From: Leptodontidium sp. MPI-SDFR-AT-0119
Taxonomy: Eukaryota; Ascomycota; Leotiomycetes; Helotiales; Leptodontidiaceae
Direction of reading: 5' to 3'
NCBI GenBank assembly: GCA_020726505.1
Contig: JAHLEZ010000001.1
Coordinates: 372,001-436,000, forward strand
DNA length: 64,000 bases
In this document: piece by piece, positions 11,182 to 23,300 of the stretch
How positions within the stretch are numbered: position 1 is the first letter of the stretch
How the letters are laid out: each line of letters begins with the position of its first letter
The notes under the pieces: generated by a model
Told to the model about the DNA's origin: nothing
Database searches by the model: none
Seen by the model: only the letters and a program-made list of their open reading frames with translations
Made by a program: the position numbers and the translations under genes

Positions 11182-12313
11182 ATGTCTGGAGCAGCCGTAA
11201 GAATTTGAAATACCCTGCTTCAGTTCCAAGCTAACAGCTCCAGAATCGAGAGGCTGTCTTCCCTACACGTCAATCCTTGGGATTGATGAAATCGAAGCTC
11301 AAGGGAGCTCAAACTGGCCATGATTTGTTGAAGAGAAAAAGTGAGGCTTTGACAAAGTACGTTGAATGTCAATTGCTACTGAGCTACAGCTAACCAAACA
11401 CTACAGACGATTCCGAGGTATTTACCATTACCAGAGCTTTCAACCAGGAATATCGAGCCTAACCCTGAACAGAAATCACCAGACGTATCGATGAAGCCAA
11501 ACGCAAGATGGGAAGAGTTATGCAGATTGCGGCATTCTCGTTGGCAGAAGTTACCTACGCAGTTGGAGGAGACATCGGTTACCAGGTCCAGGAATCCGCG
11601 AAGTCAGCACGATTCAGAGTACGAACGAAGCAGGAGAACGTTTCCGGTGTATTCTTGCCAGCATTCGAGAGCTTCACGACTGAGGGCAACAATGACTTTG
11701 GATTGACTGGTCTTGGAAAGGGTGGACAGCAGGTACAGAGGTGCCGGGAGACATATGCTAGGGCCGTGGAGACGCTGGTGGAGCTTGCAAGTCTGCAGGT
11801 ATGTTGAAGCCGTGGTATAATCGGGAATTGGGGACTGACCGGCCAGACCGCATTCGTAATCTTGGACGAGGTCATCAAGGTTGTCAACCGGAGAGGTAAG
11901 TTCGGGCGCTTTCTATTGACTTGGACAATGACTAACTTCTATAGTTAACGCAATGTAAGTATGCCTGCGGAGAGACCTCGACACAAACTAATAGAAAACA
12001 GCGAGCATGTCATCATTCCAAGAACCGAAAACACCATCAAATGCAAGTCCCCTCCACCCCTCCTAGACATACCCCGCTAACGACGTCAGATATCAACTCC
12101 GAGCTTGATGAGCTAGATAGAGAGGAGTTCTTCAGATTGAAGAAGGTCCAAGGCAAGAAGCAGAGAGATACAGCAGCTCAAGACGAGGAAATGAGAATCC
12201 GGCGAGAGGCCAAAGAAGCTGCTGCTGCTGGCAAAGGCAAAGACAGCGACAAGGAGAATGAGGGAGGTGGAGATATATTGGGCGAGTCGGAGGATGCCGA
12301 CGTTATCTTCTGA
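11182..12313 (+). CDS. VMA8: V-type proton ATPase subunit D (central rotor stalk), eight exons
   Basis: Subunit D forms the central stalk of the V1 sector and couples ATP hydrolysis to proton pumping in vacuolar and endosomal membranes. Exons: 11182-11196, 11244-11356, 11407-11417, 11474-11799, 11847-11895, 11945-11954, 12002-12042 and 12090-12313, giving 262 residues, the usual length. Every boundary is fixed by strong family conservation: LLKRKSEALTKRFREITRR, KRKMGRVMQIAAFSLAEV, LDEVIKVVNRRVNAIEHVII and NTIKYINSELDELDREEF. Exons 3 and 6 are only 11 and 10 nt, the first exon is 15 nt, and the last intron has a GC donor. The C-terminal tail is charged (GKGKDSDKENEGGG). The gene converges on the two-RRM gene, with 151 bp between stop codons. 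Confidence 0.96.
12043..12089 (+). other. GC-AG intron 7 of VMA8
   Basis: The donor is AAAT|GCAAGT and the acceptor CGTCAG, with a GCTAAC branch point at 12076-12081. Only this splice gives the conserved TIKYINSEL join; no GT donor is available nearby. Length 47 nt. Confidence 0.85.
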
Positions 12314-12464
12314 TCAAGGCATGTGTATTTCTTGTTTCCAAGTACGTACTTCACAGGTATTATGTAGCATTAGCGGAAAAGAGGAGTGAGGGCAAAGCAT
12401 CCATTGCTAGTTTTTCCCTACCAACGCCAGAAGAAGAATCGAAGATATCCTACACATCCTAGAT

Positions 12465-13354
12465 CTATTGTCTTTGATATGTGACCTTCATGACCTGCCC
12501 ATCACCCAATGCCATACCCGCCGTGTTCTCTTTCGCACTAATAGCGCCCGCCTCACCATCGTACTCCACGAAAGCGATACCCCTACGGCCTGGCACTAAC
12601 CTGACTTCTCTAAAGCCCTCAAAGCGACCAAAGATGGATGTCAAAGCATCGATATCGTAATCCTCTGGCAGGTTCTGCAAGAAGAGAATCTTGTTCGGTG
12701 GTAGGTACTCGTCGGGGATGACAGCTGCGGCGCCAGCATTTGTGGACTTCAGACCAGCGCCACGAGTTGCCTTGATAGGTCGCGCGCCAGCATCTGGAGC
12801 CATACCTACAGGAGCGGTATGCTTGAGTCTCTTCTGCTCCTCTGCTTGTTCTGCAGCCTTCTTCTTGTCTGTCCGCACATTAGCCTTCGTCTAGAACCTC
12901 TCACTCTTCCCAAGTATAGAATAACATACCCTTCTCCGCAAGTCTTCTTCGCTTGTGACTCTCCAACTCTTCATCGCCCGCCGTTCTCTTCACAAAAGCA
13001 TCACTCCTCGTCTTCGCAAACGCGAGCTGCATGGGCTTGCCAAAGAGGTCGAAACCCTGAACATCCTCGATACACTTCTGCGCGCTCTCGACGTTATCGA
13101 AGACGACGAACGCCTGGCCTTTCGCTTTCAGGTTCGTCTTGGCGACTACATCGATGATCTCGCCGTACTCGGAGAAGAGCTCTGTGAGGGCTTCGATAAG
13201 CTCGGCGGGCTTGATGCGCTCTTCAAGGTTGCGGACGTAAACGCTGGGGTTTTTGTTAGTGCCTGGACTGGGGAAACGGAGTGTACGTGTCGGAGTGCAA
13301 TGACACGTACGTTGCGTTTGGTGGTGGGCCACCGACTGGGAGTTGTGTTGCCAT
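12465..13354 (-). CDS. U1A/U2B''-type small nuclear ribonucleoprotein with two RRMs
   Basis: snRNA-binding component of U1 and/or U2 snRNP. Exons 13311-13354, 12930-13243 and 12465-12868 give 253 residues. The last acceptor (12869) is chosen because it alone restores frame, giving RRRLAEK-DKKKAAEQAEEQK. The N-terminal RRM (residues about 15-95) has RNP2 VYVRNL and RNP1 KGQAFVVF, with the GQ signature typical of the U1A/U2B'' family. The C-terminal RRM (about 170-250) has ILFLQNLP and RGIAFVEYD. A basic Lys/Glu-rich linker lies between. Yeast splits this role between Mud1 and Msl1; a single two-RRM protein resembles human U1A/U2B'' and Drosophila SNF, so I do not choose one symbol. Confidence 0.92.
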
Positions 13355-13787
13355 TTTTGTGGTGATGGAGAGTTGACGAGGTTGGAACTGGAGCTTCAGC
13401 CTTGAGGTTTGACAGGCGCTCGGCAAAACATCGGCTCGTTAGCCCATTTGCCAGGGATTTTTGTTTACTTCGCAAGCACTTCAGTACTTCCCGAAATGGG
13501 TTGCAATTATTGATTTTTATTGTGGGGGATGATAATTTACTATATTGAGATTCAAATATATAAATTTTCAGCCATGTGATGATATGATCTCGATAAGTCA
13601 ACTGCTCCTCGGGCCCTGGCTTACTACTGAGTCTTCCAAGACGACCGTCACAGGAAAGTCATCTTGCAGCTGTTGTCTAGTCCAGTTCGCGATCATTATT
13701 TCCTTGCCAATTTCACATCCCCTAATTATACCTGGAGGACCAAGAAAATCCTATTTCCCAACCCAAAATTTGTTTCAAACACATCCA

Positions 13788-13829
<42 letters not shown>

Positions 13830-14037
13830 ATTTTCTCCCGTTTGATTTGTAAGTATCTTTCTCATCCAGACATCAGTTTATTTTAATTTTATAATCAAAT
13901 GAACTAGAGCGATTCCTTTGCTCAGAATGCCAACAATAATCCCCAATCTTTGATATTGTCGCCTTCGTAGGATTCACGACGGGTATTCGTCCCCTTCCAA
14001 GTCCTTCCCCAACTTTTCCCCCCAAACACCACCCAAA
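13355..14037. other. Intergenic region with CT microsatellite
   Basis: Promoter of the two-RRM gene on the right side of its ATG, then the 3' flank of the SGNH hydrolase gene. The only marked structure is the CT run at 13791-13828. Confidence 0.5.
13791..13828. repeat. (CT)19 microsatellite
   Basis: Uninterrupted CT dinucleotides over 38 bp. Confidence 0.95.
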
Positions 14038-14703
14038 TCACCCCAGCAGCATCTTAATTCTCTCACACAATACTCCATCCCAAATTCCATACCCAACCTC
14101 ATTCAAATGGACATGGTCCACCAAATGCACCTCCGCCTCCACACTGGGGCTCTCCAACCAACTGACCCTCTCCCCCAACTCTTCCACCATTCCCCTCAGC
14201 AACCCATTCGTCTCTTCCACCCATCTGACATCAGCATACCTCCTCCCAAACAGCCCGCAAACACACACCCTACTCCCAGGCGCAACATAACACAAAGCCT
14301 GCACCAACAATTTATACGCTTCGATCTCGACATTCTTCAATGCTGATGTCTTTTTTAGGTTATTCGTACCGGCCATGACGACCCAGAGTTTTATGTCTGA
14401 GGGTAGGAGGGGCAGCATGATGAGGAGGCGGTAAATTATGTTCTCGATCTTGTCACCGCCTACGCCGGCGTTGAAGGAGTTGGGGAGTTGGAATGTCTGT
14501 GTGTTGATCCCGGTGGTTTTAAACCGCTCGATCATGGAGTCGCCTAGGAGGACTACATCGAGTGATTTAGTCTGCGATAGTTCCGGAAGATGCGTTTCAT
14601 GGCATGTGGTGTGCGAGCGTTCTTTAAATTTCGCGATGGTGAGTAGTTGTTGCATGAGCTCCGGTGGAAGCCGTTGAGATTCTGAAGGGTTGGAGGTCGA
14701 CAT
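14038..14703 (-). CDS. SGNH/GDSL-type hydrolase
   Basis: 221 residues in one exon. The SGNH blocks are in order: block I VVLLGDSMIERF (nucleophile Ser in GDSM, about residue 58), block II Gly in FNAGVGGDK, block III VMAGTNNL with the oxyanion Asn, and block V VDHVHLNEVGYGIW with the catalytic Asp and His. The length and the GTNNL motif fit the group that includes PAF-acetylhydrolase gamma-like esterases. No signal peptide is seen, so it is probably intracellular. The substrate cannot be predicted from sequence. Confidence 0.88.
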   Translation of the reverse strand: MSTSNPSESQRLPPELMQQLLTIAKFKERSHTTCHETHLPELSQTKSLDVVLLGDSMIERFKTTGINTQTFQLPNSFNAGVGGDKIENIIYRLLIMLPLLPSDIKLWVVMAGTNNLKKTSALKNVEIEAYKLLVQALCYVAPGSRVCVCGLFGRRYADVRWVEETNGLLRGMVEELGERVSWLESPSVEAEVHLVDHVHLNEVGYGIWDGVLCERIKMLLG

Positions 14704-17334
14704 GATGTTTGATATTTTCTAAAGTAGGTAGCTTGAGATCTGTTGTCGGTATACCTGGCGTACTGTACTTTGGTTTTCCAGAGCTCTTGAGTCGCTTAAG
14801 TATTCCTTCATCTTTAATTACAGAGATAATCATATTTTCCGGGTAAGTGACTCATGCGGTCAAATACATGCCAAGGCAATAAACGAGCTGAATACCCTTA
14901 CCAGTGAGGCTGAGCCCAGTATCTCAATAGCTTTTAATGTACTTTCTTCAAGTTATATATCTCTACGTAAAAGTCCGAAAATTCAAGAAACACCTCCTGG
15001 GCTCAAAAAACAAGGTGTTTTAGTCAAGTGGGTGTCAAGTGCTGGTGGCTTTTGACTCATTTTCGGCTCGCTTAACGTCTTCCGAAAGAAACAAAACACA
15101 GTGACACCGTTTTGATTCCCAGCATATATTTACACTTGGCCGTTCATTTCTTACACCAAGGTTAAATAGTAATCAAATACAATTAATTTTACTAGATCAT
15201 TAAGGAGATCAGAGACGTACGAGACGTACTCATTTACTAATCTCCTCGCAAACAACGACTATGAAGTCACTGGCATTATTACGGTAGTAGGTCCAATCAA
15301 TCATTCTCTCCTTATTCTACGATTTATTCATTCAGCCGCTCACTCATATACGCTTCAGAGTCAGAGACGAATATGTTGAATTTCTCTCACTTCTATCAAC
15401 TTTGCTAATCCATCGCTCTACTGGTCTCTTTGCCTACCAAACAAGCTGCCCTTTCTCTCAGTCAATCCTATACCCTCCCCAACCCTATCCATCTACTACT
15501 AACCTTCTCCCCATACCGGCTCTTAAATATCAAACCCTCCCCACGATAGTCAAAGGCGGCAAAGTAGCAGTTCTAGAAATTGTAGTCGTGACGCCGAAGA
15601 TAGCTGCGGGCGTACAGACGCGGATCTAATGCATTCGGAGTCCCCACGTCAGTTCCTCCTCTACGGTGACATCTTCCTCTTCTCTGTCCTGCTGCGAGGG
15701 TTGAGAGGGCGAGAGTGAGGGTGGTGATAGTGAATGAGAGATGCATCTTGAAGTGTAAATGGGAATGGTGGAGGTTAGGTTTAGGTAAGGAGTAAGTAGC
15801 TGAAGGATGGATGGAGTGTGTGGTTTGAATTTAAACTTCTATCTTGAAACGTAATTGAGTTGAGTAACTTGTCGGTTGAGGTGAAGAACGAGATTCAGGA
15901 GGATATATACCTTTTTTCCCTCACCATTAGCTGGACTATTCCTGAATAGATATATCCATCGATACTGTGCCTTCAGAAATAAGCCACCATCAAATCTTCT
16001 TTGATATTCTCACATCCTAAACTAGTTGGTTCATTCAATTCATTCAATGATGACCTACTAACCCAAACCCCCACGCGATAATACAGACTTTCTGCCAATA
16101 TCTCCAAAATCTGGCAAAAGAAACACGAATGCGAGCTTACACTTGCTGATTCAGTATTCCGGATCTCTTTCTTCTTGCCTGTCTCCTTTATCATACGTTG
16201 TACAGTTCATCTCCACATCCCATCACATCCCATTCCGAGGAGGGAAAAGACAATTCTCGGGTCCCAAGTATCAAATCCATACCATCCACTCGAACACACA
16301 CAGCTCGGAAATCCCTAACACAAATAGACGGTATGTCCAGAAAATAAACAGAGGAAACTGGCGGAGAAAGGAAAAGGAAAAGGAAAAGGGAATCAGCAAG
16401 TCGGATCACCTCCACCGTATGTTCCAGCCACCATCCTGTGCCATACCATCATACAAAACCAAACTTTGCAACCTCCCCCTTTACGACTCAAATGGATATC
16501 ACATATCGTTTCTTCCGTCCACTAACCACCACGCCCTCGTGTTAAGCCCTCCGTCTATCCCCGTTCTATCCCATCTTAAGTCCAGAACCCCCCTTTCTAA
16601 GCTCTTTCCTTCCTCCCTTTCCGAGTCTTCGTGTAGTACAGTACAAAGAAAAGAGGGTACAATGGTATGCTGACCTCACCTTACCTCACCTTGCCTCACG
16701 AACAAAACACACACAAGTACCTATCCATCTTCGGTTCACACCCATACCTTAGCTTAGGTCTTAGCTCACCAAGCAGCGAAGTTCCCGGGGTTCTCTGTTC
16801 TTGGCTGTCTCCTTTTGGCCTTGTACTGTAACGAATGAACGCCCTTCAGTTATTGATTTGATTGACAAGCGAGTGAGCGAAGTGGGCGAGAGAGGAAGTT
16901 GATATAACAGCTCTTTTCATCGTACTGTATGTCACTGTACATTTTATCCAATGGTGTGTGCGTTGCTCATTGGGCAGGTAGATGTGAAAGAAATTCAAGT
17001 ATTTTGTGTTGTATTTTGTTGTGATTTGTGTTATCATGTACCTCGATACATGCTGCTAGGTACAGGAGAATTAACCTATACAAGAAAACGTGTGTTGTAC
17101 TGTCTTGTACAAAAATGTATGTGGATATATACCAAGCCCATCCCATCACCCGGTTTCCAATTATACCGTCAAATACGGTATCCCACCCGATGCAAATCCG
17201 GATCCAAGTCCAATGATCATGCCCGACCAGACCAAACCCACCCCCCAAAAAACGCCACGCTAAACCCAGACTTTTTACCCTCCCTCCCAAATGCCCATCA
17301 CACATTACACCCTTCCACTAACCTCCCTTTCAAA
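14704..17334. other. Gene-poor interval with one weak peptide candidate
   Basis: 2.6 kb between the start of the SGNH gene and the stop of the membrane pepsin-like gene. Apart from the small frame at 15573-15746, open frames here are Pro/Ser/His-rich readings of CT-rich DNA and do not look coding. Short CTCACCTT repeats occur at 16675-16700. Confidence 0.45.
15573..15746 (-). CDS. Candidate small secreted basic peptide
   Basis: 57 codons from an ATG at 15746. Residues 1-19 form a plausible signal peptide (MHLSFTITTLTLALSTLAAG) followed by a strongly basic segment (QRRGRCHRRGG) that contains one Cys. The leader before the ATG is CT/CA-rich and ends TTCAAG, and GGTATATATCC lies about 160 nt upstream, as expected of a fungal promoter. 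No homologue is known to me, the frame is short and a downstream splice is possible, so this is a weak call. Confidence 0.3.
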   Translation of the reverse strand: MHLSFTITTLTLALSTLAAGQRRGRCHRRGGTDVGTPNALDPRLYARSYLRRHDYNF

Positions 17335-20286
17335 TCACAAACTCCCCTCCCCCTCAGTTCCCGAAATCCGCTCCTCCTCCCAACTGAACCTATTCTCCGC
17401 CGGCTGCGGCACATGCACGAGATCCTCGCCATCCAGCCGCCTCCTACTGCCCCACGAATCAAGAATCGACATATTACGGCCTAACATCGTCGTGTCCTCT
17501 TCTCTCAGCTGCGTCCTTGTGCCTTCCGTACTATCGAGCGAGGATACGGGGTCCGTGTTCGCTCCGCCTGAACCGGGACCGGGACCAGAACCTCGCGAAC
17601 CGTATCCTGAGCCCGAGCCAGACCCGGACGCAACTGGGGATACGAGATTCGTGCCCCCGCTACCGTATAGATCCTCAGATTCATGTTCCGTGAACTGGCT
17701 ACCGAGCGAGCTATTCGTGCCTCCATTCGCACTGACACCAGGTTCCGTAGCGAGCGTCTCTTCGGCACGCACTGTCCGTCCATCAGGTCCTATTACCCTT
17801 GGAACCACACGTGGAAGCTGGATATTATCAGGCAGTCGACCTGCGTAGACGACGTTACTGGGATTGAGATTGAAGCGGCGATATGTAGGCGGTGGACTGG
17901 TTGGCGATGTAGGCGCCGATACGAAGCCGGGACTTACAGGTGAGGTCTGCCCGCTGATGGTGAGGGAGCCGGCCGAGTGGGGATGGGAGTCTACCATAGG
18001 ACTCACAAGGGGACTTTCAATGTCGATATTACGCGCATCTGATTCTGGAGCCCGGTAATGGGCTACGTGTGAGATGTCGGCGTCGCTCTTCTCTACGGGG
18101 TAGGTTTCCCGTGTGGAGGAGGACAGAGCGAATGCAGCTGCTTGTTGTCGCTCTAGTTTCCGCCTTGCGCGCTCGTAGGCGGATAGGTTTGCGGAGTCTT
18201 GAGTCGAGGTTCCGTGTTCGGTTGTGCCGTCGAGGGAGCCGGTGCCTGCGGATTCGGATTCTAGTTCTGCTGGACCCAAGGGAGCAGGGAGTTCGAAGCG
18301 TTCGTGCGTTGCGTCGGCGCCGACTTCGGTGGGGTAGGAGGACGACCCGCTGGCTTCGTGGATGCCTGTTGGGGGAGGGCGGTTGCGGTTCAGGAGACGG
18401 GAGAGGAACGTTCGTTGAGTAGGTTGGGTTGAGAAGGGCTTCTCGGAGTCGTTATCTGTTTGTTTTCTTTGGCGTTTGCGGCGACAGAGGTAAAATATTA
18501 AGAGGGCGGATATGGCGAGGAGAAGGACGGCTCCGATAGCTATGCCTGCTATGGCTCCAGCTGATAGCTTGGATCCTGATTTGACTGGGTTGCCGGAAAA
18601 TGTGCTGTCTTGGGGAGGGGTTATAGATACGATGCTGGTGTTTCCTACTGAGTCGGTGGGGTGGATTGCTTGGTGGACTGAGAAGGTATTACGTTCGTAA
18701 TCTGTAATTACATATGCTTCTTGTAGAAATGCTCTGCCGATGGTGTATTGTGCTTCGTTTGCAGCCTGGCGAAGGGGAAAGTAGTATTTGGTGGAGTTTG
18801 CATCTCCGAAATTAGTAAATGGAATTGCTGGGTAGGTGAGTTGAAGATCAAATGCTGCATATGGTAGTGTGATGTCAACTGTAGCTGGTGTAGAGGAGAT
18901 GTCGGATAGACTGAATGTAAACGAGAGTGACGAGGCACCTAAAGTATCGTGTTGCGATTGATTGCCGTCGAAAGTATAGAGATTGAGGGATGCGTTGTAA
19001 GTCAGACCCAAGCTTTGAGCGAATCTCTCACAGACAGCTTGGGGTAACCATAAGTATGGTGTTGAACTGTCGATGATTGCGGATACTCGGTCTGTAGCAC
19101 TCAGGAGCTGGACTGGATTAGTCCAGTTATTCGAAGCTGCAGAAGAAGACACAGATATCGAATTAACGAAAGTTAAGAGCTGTTTGCCAGGGTTGAGGTT
19201 GAAAGATATGTCGTGAGGAATGAAGCGGTTAGAATCATATCCGCCCAGGGTCAAAGAGTTGACGACTCCTTTTTGTTCTGTTTCGATTAGTACAGAGACT
19301 TCATTCGTTGACAAAAGAACTCACGGTATTTGGCTCCAGCAGTATATCCCCAGCTATGACTAGGAACAGCTCCCACAGTCTCAACCAAAGCACTAACTGC
19401 ACTTAATGGCGAAGTATTGTTAAATCCCCCCGGGACCACACCAAGGCCGAATAATCCAAGCAAGTATGAAGTTCCACTGATCGGACCAGTCCCATTGAAT
19501 GCACCCACGATTGATGATGGTATTGTGACACCAGTACCCCCGAAAGTCAAGTTGTCCAGACCATACTGAGCATATCCTATATTTCCCAACTGCTTGTCTG
19601 CTCCCAGCTCGAAGAATCCTTGGTTCTGCCATGTTGAAGACTTAGAGGGGTCGAAGATACCTCCTCTCGTGAAGGAGCAAGTACTGTCTAGGGGGAAGTT
19701 AGTTTTGTTCGTTACAATGTTCTGGGTTCCAAAATTGACGATCCCGACTTGCGAAAGTCGAAATCCACTGAGACAATCCCAATCTTCTGGTAGAGGAATC
19801 CCCCTAGCACTTCGCACATCTAAAGGGATATATTCCAAGCAGGAAATCAACTCACCACCAGCACCACATCCTCCAGGTCCAACAACCCACGTCTCGGAAC
19901 TCACAGTGCTGACCATAACATCCATCCACTGCAGCGGATCCCCCACTCGAATGGAGATAGCAGACCAAGTCCCATCATCGCCGTACCTGTAGTTAAAACC
20001 CCTATCAGTACTACGTACAATACCATGCATCATATACAACACAACATAGATACAGGCATACAGTACATAATAAAGTACAGGATCTTCGCATAGGATAGGC
20101 CAACACAAAAAAAAAAAAAGACAGTAAAACTCACCAACTCGCAGACGGAGGAACACTCAACGCCTTAACCGTCGTCGCCGCAGAACCAGCATCCGCCCCC
20201 TCCACAAGCCATACACCACATAACAACGACGAGAATGCGACGACGACGAAGTGGCGATGCGACCACCACCTCGTCGAATCCATCAT
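17335..20286 (-). CDS. Single-pass membrane pepsin-like (A1 family) protein with one catalytic Asp missing
   Basis: Exons 20135-20286, 19325-19986 and 17335-19277 give 918 residues. The start is ATGATG at 20286/20283, followed by a signal peptide (FVVVAFSSLLCGVWLVEGADA). The A1 fold spans about residues 50-470: SASWYGDDGTWSAISIRVG, flap and core segments, then VVNSLTLGGYDSNRF and AIIDSSTPYLWLP. In pepsins the first active-site motif is DTGS; here the matching stretch reads VMVSTVSSETWVV, so that Asp is Ser, while the second Asp is kept (DSST). It is therefore probably not a working protease. A transmembrane helix (AIAGIAIGAVLLLAISALLI) and a basic stop-transfer (CRRKRQRK) follow. The cytoplasmic tail of about 380 residues is Ser/Pro-rich with many SP/TP sites. 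Role at the cell surface unknown; a sensor is a guess. Confidence 0.88.
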
Positions 20287-20288
20287 GG

Positions 20289-20308
20289 GATCGATCGATC
20301 GATCGATC
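20289..20308. repeat. (GATC)5 directly upstream of the start codon
   Basis: Five perfect GATC units sit 3 bp before the ATG at 20286, within the expected 5' leader. Confidence 0.9.
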
Positions 20309-20327
20309 CGATCGGTTTGATCCGTAC

Positions 20328-20337
20328 TTTTTATATA
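20328..20337 (-). promoter_or_regulatory. TATA-like element of the pepsin-like gene
   Basis: On the minus strand this reads ATATATAAAA, about 45 nt before the ATG at 20286. Confidence 0.35.
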
Positions 20338-23300
20338 TGCACGCGCATCTGCATCTCAAGGTTCACGATGACGAGGAAAGAGAGTGAGTGTGGTGGTGTC
20401 ACATCATCGGACTTTGATCTTTGATCTTCAATCGTTAAACATCGATAATGGTTCTGTAGGGCGAAGTGGATGAGTTGAAGTTGGAGTTGAAGTTTGAAGT
20501 CACGGCAGGGCAGGGCAGGAATCCGGGGCTCATGCCGGGACGGGTCTGGTCAAAAGTGCAGCCTGAGAGGAGGGGGGGAGCAGCTACAGGAAGACAGGCA
20601 AACCTTCCTACAGTACTAGTACCTTAGTGCCAGTCCGACAGCAAACCTAATCCTTACCCTGGACTTGCACTTGCGTTTGCACTTGGATTACTCCACTCCT
20701 CCCTGGGACTACTCCACTATGCTTTGTTTGGCTTAGCTTGGTGCAGATAGCAACTCTTTCTGGAAGATCGGTTCGGCATCAGCGAACGTCTCTGTTTGTC
20801 TCACTACTGGAGTACCATCGTATGGCGTACGTTCTTCCTGAGATACGATACGATGCGGGAAAGGCGAGGGGTGTGGCTTCAGCCTTGCGATACGATCGTG
20901 CAGTGGTTACGGCCATTGTCTTGGGAGTGCGCCATGGGGCGGTTTGGTGGTGGAGAGAGGTGGGATGTGGGATGGGGATGGGGATGTGATGTGCATGGCT
21001 GTTTGGTGTTGATGGTGTGGGCGTTACTTGTCAGTGGTGGTGGCTGGATGGGATGGAACGTTTGTTTTTCGATAGGAGATGTTAAGAAACTTTCTAATAG
21101 AGATACAGTACATCGTAGATTACTTCAAATAATTAAGTTCGTGCACGGTATTGAAGACCCGTAAGTAATAATTGAAAGACCCGGGGACCTGGAGGTGGAC
21201 AACAATTTCACTTGCACTGCGTCTTGCAGAAGGAGGCCGGAGACTTGGACGAGAATGGACAGGACAACACAGAGGCAGAGGAGGGGGAGAGGGGCATGGC
21301 AGGCAACGCCGCAACGGATGGTGCCCACGCGAACTCTGCAGGCATACCGTATTGTTGCCAATGACATGCAAGTCTTCGGGCGTTAGTTCCTTGTCATTAA
21401 CATACATACGAAGGTATGGGAAGACTGCTGATTGGGAGAATAACGAGATACTGTATCTACCAGGGTGGGGCGGGGCTGAGATGAAATATTATCATGGAGT
21501 TGAATTAAGTCTCCTCAGCTCAGGCTGTTATCGGTTTTCTCTCCTCTCTTAAGATACGCTTCTCTTCTTGGTTGCAAGTCTACAGCAAAAGATACATAGC
21601 ACAACGTGATATAGCACAGTTGAAACCTTAAGTAGAGAATCGAATAGTTCACCGCTTTGATGATATCAAGCCATTTACTTACTCTTACTCTTCAAGGTAG
21701 GCAAGTAAAGCGAGTTCCATTCACGTGAAAGAGTGCAAACACGTTCCCAAACTTCAAGCAACAAAGAATAAGCTCCTTCTCGAGTTTAGGTTTAGTTTAG
21801 TTTGGCTTTCTTGAGTTTCGTTGGGTTGAGCTGTGTTTAGTTCACTTAGTGCTCAAAGCCGGTAGACTTGGCAGAGCCGCCGTCAGAGAATTTCCAAAAT
21901 GGATGGAATGTTGGTAGGCTGGCTCGTACAGTAGTGAAGGCTAAAACTCATGCTAAAGAAGTGCCCGGTAGATCATCAGCAGGCTGTTGAAATGGTTTGA
22001 GTATATGGGGTATGTAGGTGAGGGAGGGGGAGGTTCTGGGTTGGGAGATTTGATGGCGAGGTAGAAGGGAGTAAGAGGGGTTTTTTTTCTCTATCGGTAG
22101 AGAATACTTAAGAGGCACAGTGTGATGTTATTTTTCTTGATATAAGTTACTTTAGAAGTTAGAAAGGAGTTTTCGCGATTTGCGTTGTTAGAGTATCGAG
22201 GGAGAAGGAACATGTACTTTTTACTACTGAGCCGTAGTAGTGGAGGACTGACTGTCCAGTTCAGACACTCACTGCAATCATCAGAAACTTATCATATCTA
22301 CCTACCTACTTCTCGGAGGCCACATACCGCCCATTTACAAATCTATCAGACCATTACAACCCTCTCTCTAATCAAGAAACAAATTACCATGCACCCTCAT
22401 ATACATATACATACCCATCCCCCATCCCCCATCCCCCATCCCACACCCACTCACCAAACCGCGTAATAAAAACCTAATCAAAAAAGAAATATGAGTACAG
22501 GAAGGATAAACAGAAACAGCAACAGCAACAGCAACAGTACCCGGACCAAACTTCCCTTCTATCTCAGACCAAATGTCTACCCAGGATATAAAGTATCGTG
22601 CTGTACAGTAAATTGCCGTACCTCCACAGGTGATTGGGGCGCGGGGTCCTTTTGTCGGTTTGTGGCGTTTATCCTCCCCCTCCCCTATGTTTCTGGCAGG
22701 CGACAGGCGAGGCGAGGCGAGGTTGAAGGGTTGGTTGGTTGGTTGATGAGGAAGCATAGCCGGGACTTTTAACCTGGGGGAATGTGGGTTGTTTGGCTGG
22801 ACTGTGCGTGATGCTGATAGAGTGGTTTGGAGGGGTGGTTAATATGGAAATTCAATAATCTGGAGATTGGCACTGGATTGGACTGGACTGGTTCTGCACC
22901 GTGGGCGAGAATGATTTGGAAAAGTCGCACAGGTTCGCCGGATGGATGGTCGAGGAGGAAGAGGATTGTAGGTGGGGGGTAGAAATACATGTTCGGAGGT
23001 ACAAGTACTGGATGCCGCGTGGGCTGAATGAGATGGGATGGGCGGGATGAGATGGGATGAATGCACGAGAAGGAGGAAAAGGAAGAGAAGGGAAATGTGA
23101 GGTTCCGAGAGTGAGGATTGGTTCCTTCCGTGGTACCTACGTACGGTGGGTGGTGATACTGTACAGGTGTTCCTGAGCCCCTGTGTACTACATACAGTAC
23201 TTGTCAACAGACGAGTACTGGATGATATGAGCTCTTCTCAAAGAAGAAAGATGTATTGGTGAAGATACTTTCATCCTATTTCCTTTCCCAGATTCATCTC

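Noticed and set aside
13545..13886. Open frame containing a long Ser-Leu run
   Set aside because: The Ser-Leu run is simply the translated CT microsatellite.
16143..16673. 176-codon plus-strand open frame
   Set aside because: His/Ser/Pro-rich reading of pyrimidine-rich DNA, no ATG context or domain, and no continuation through plausible introns.
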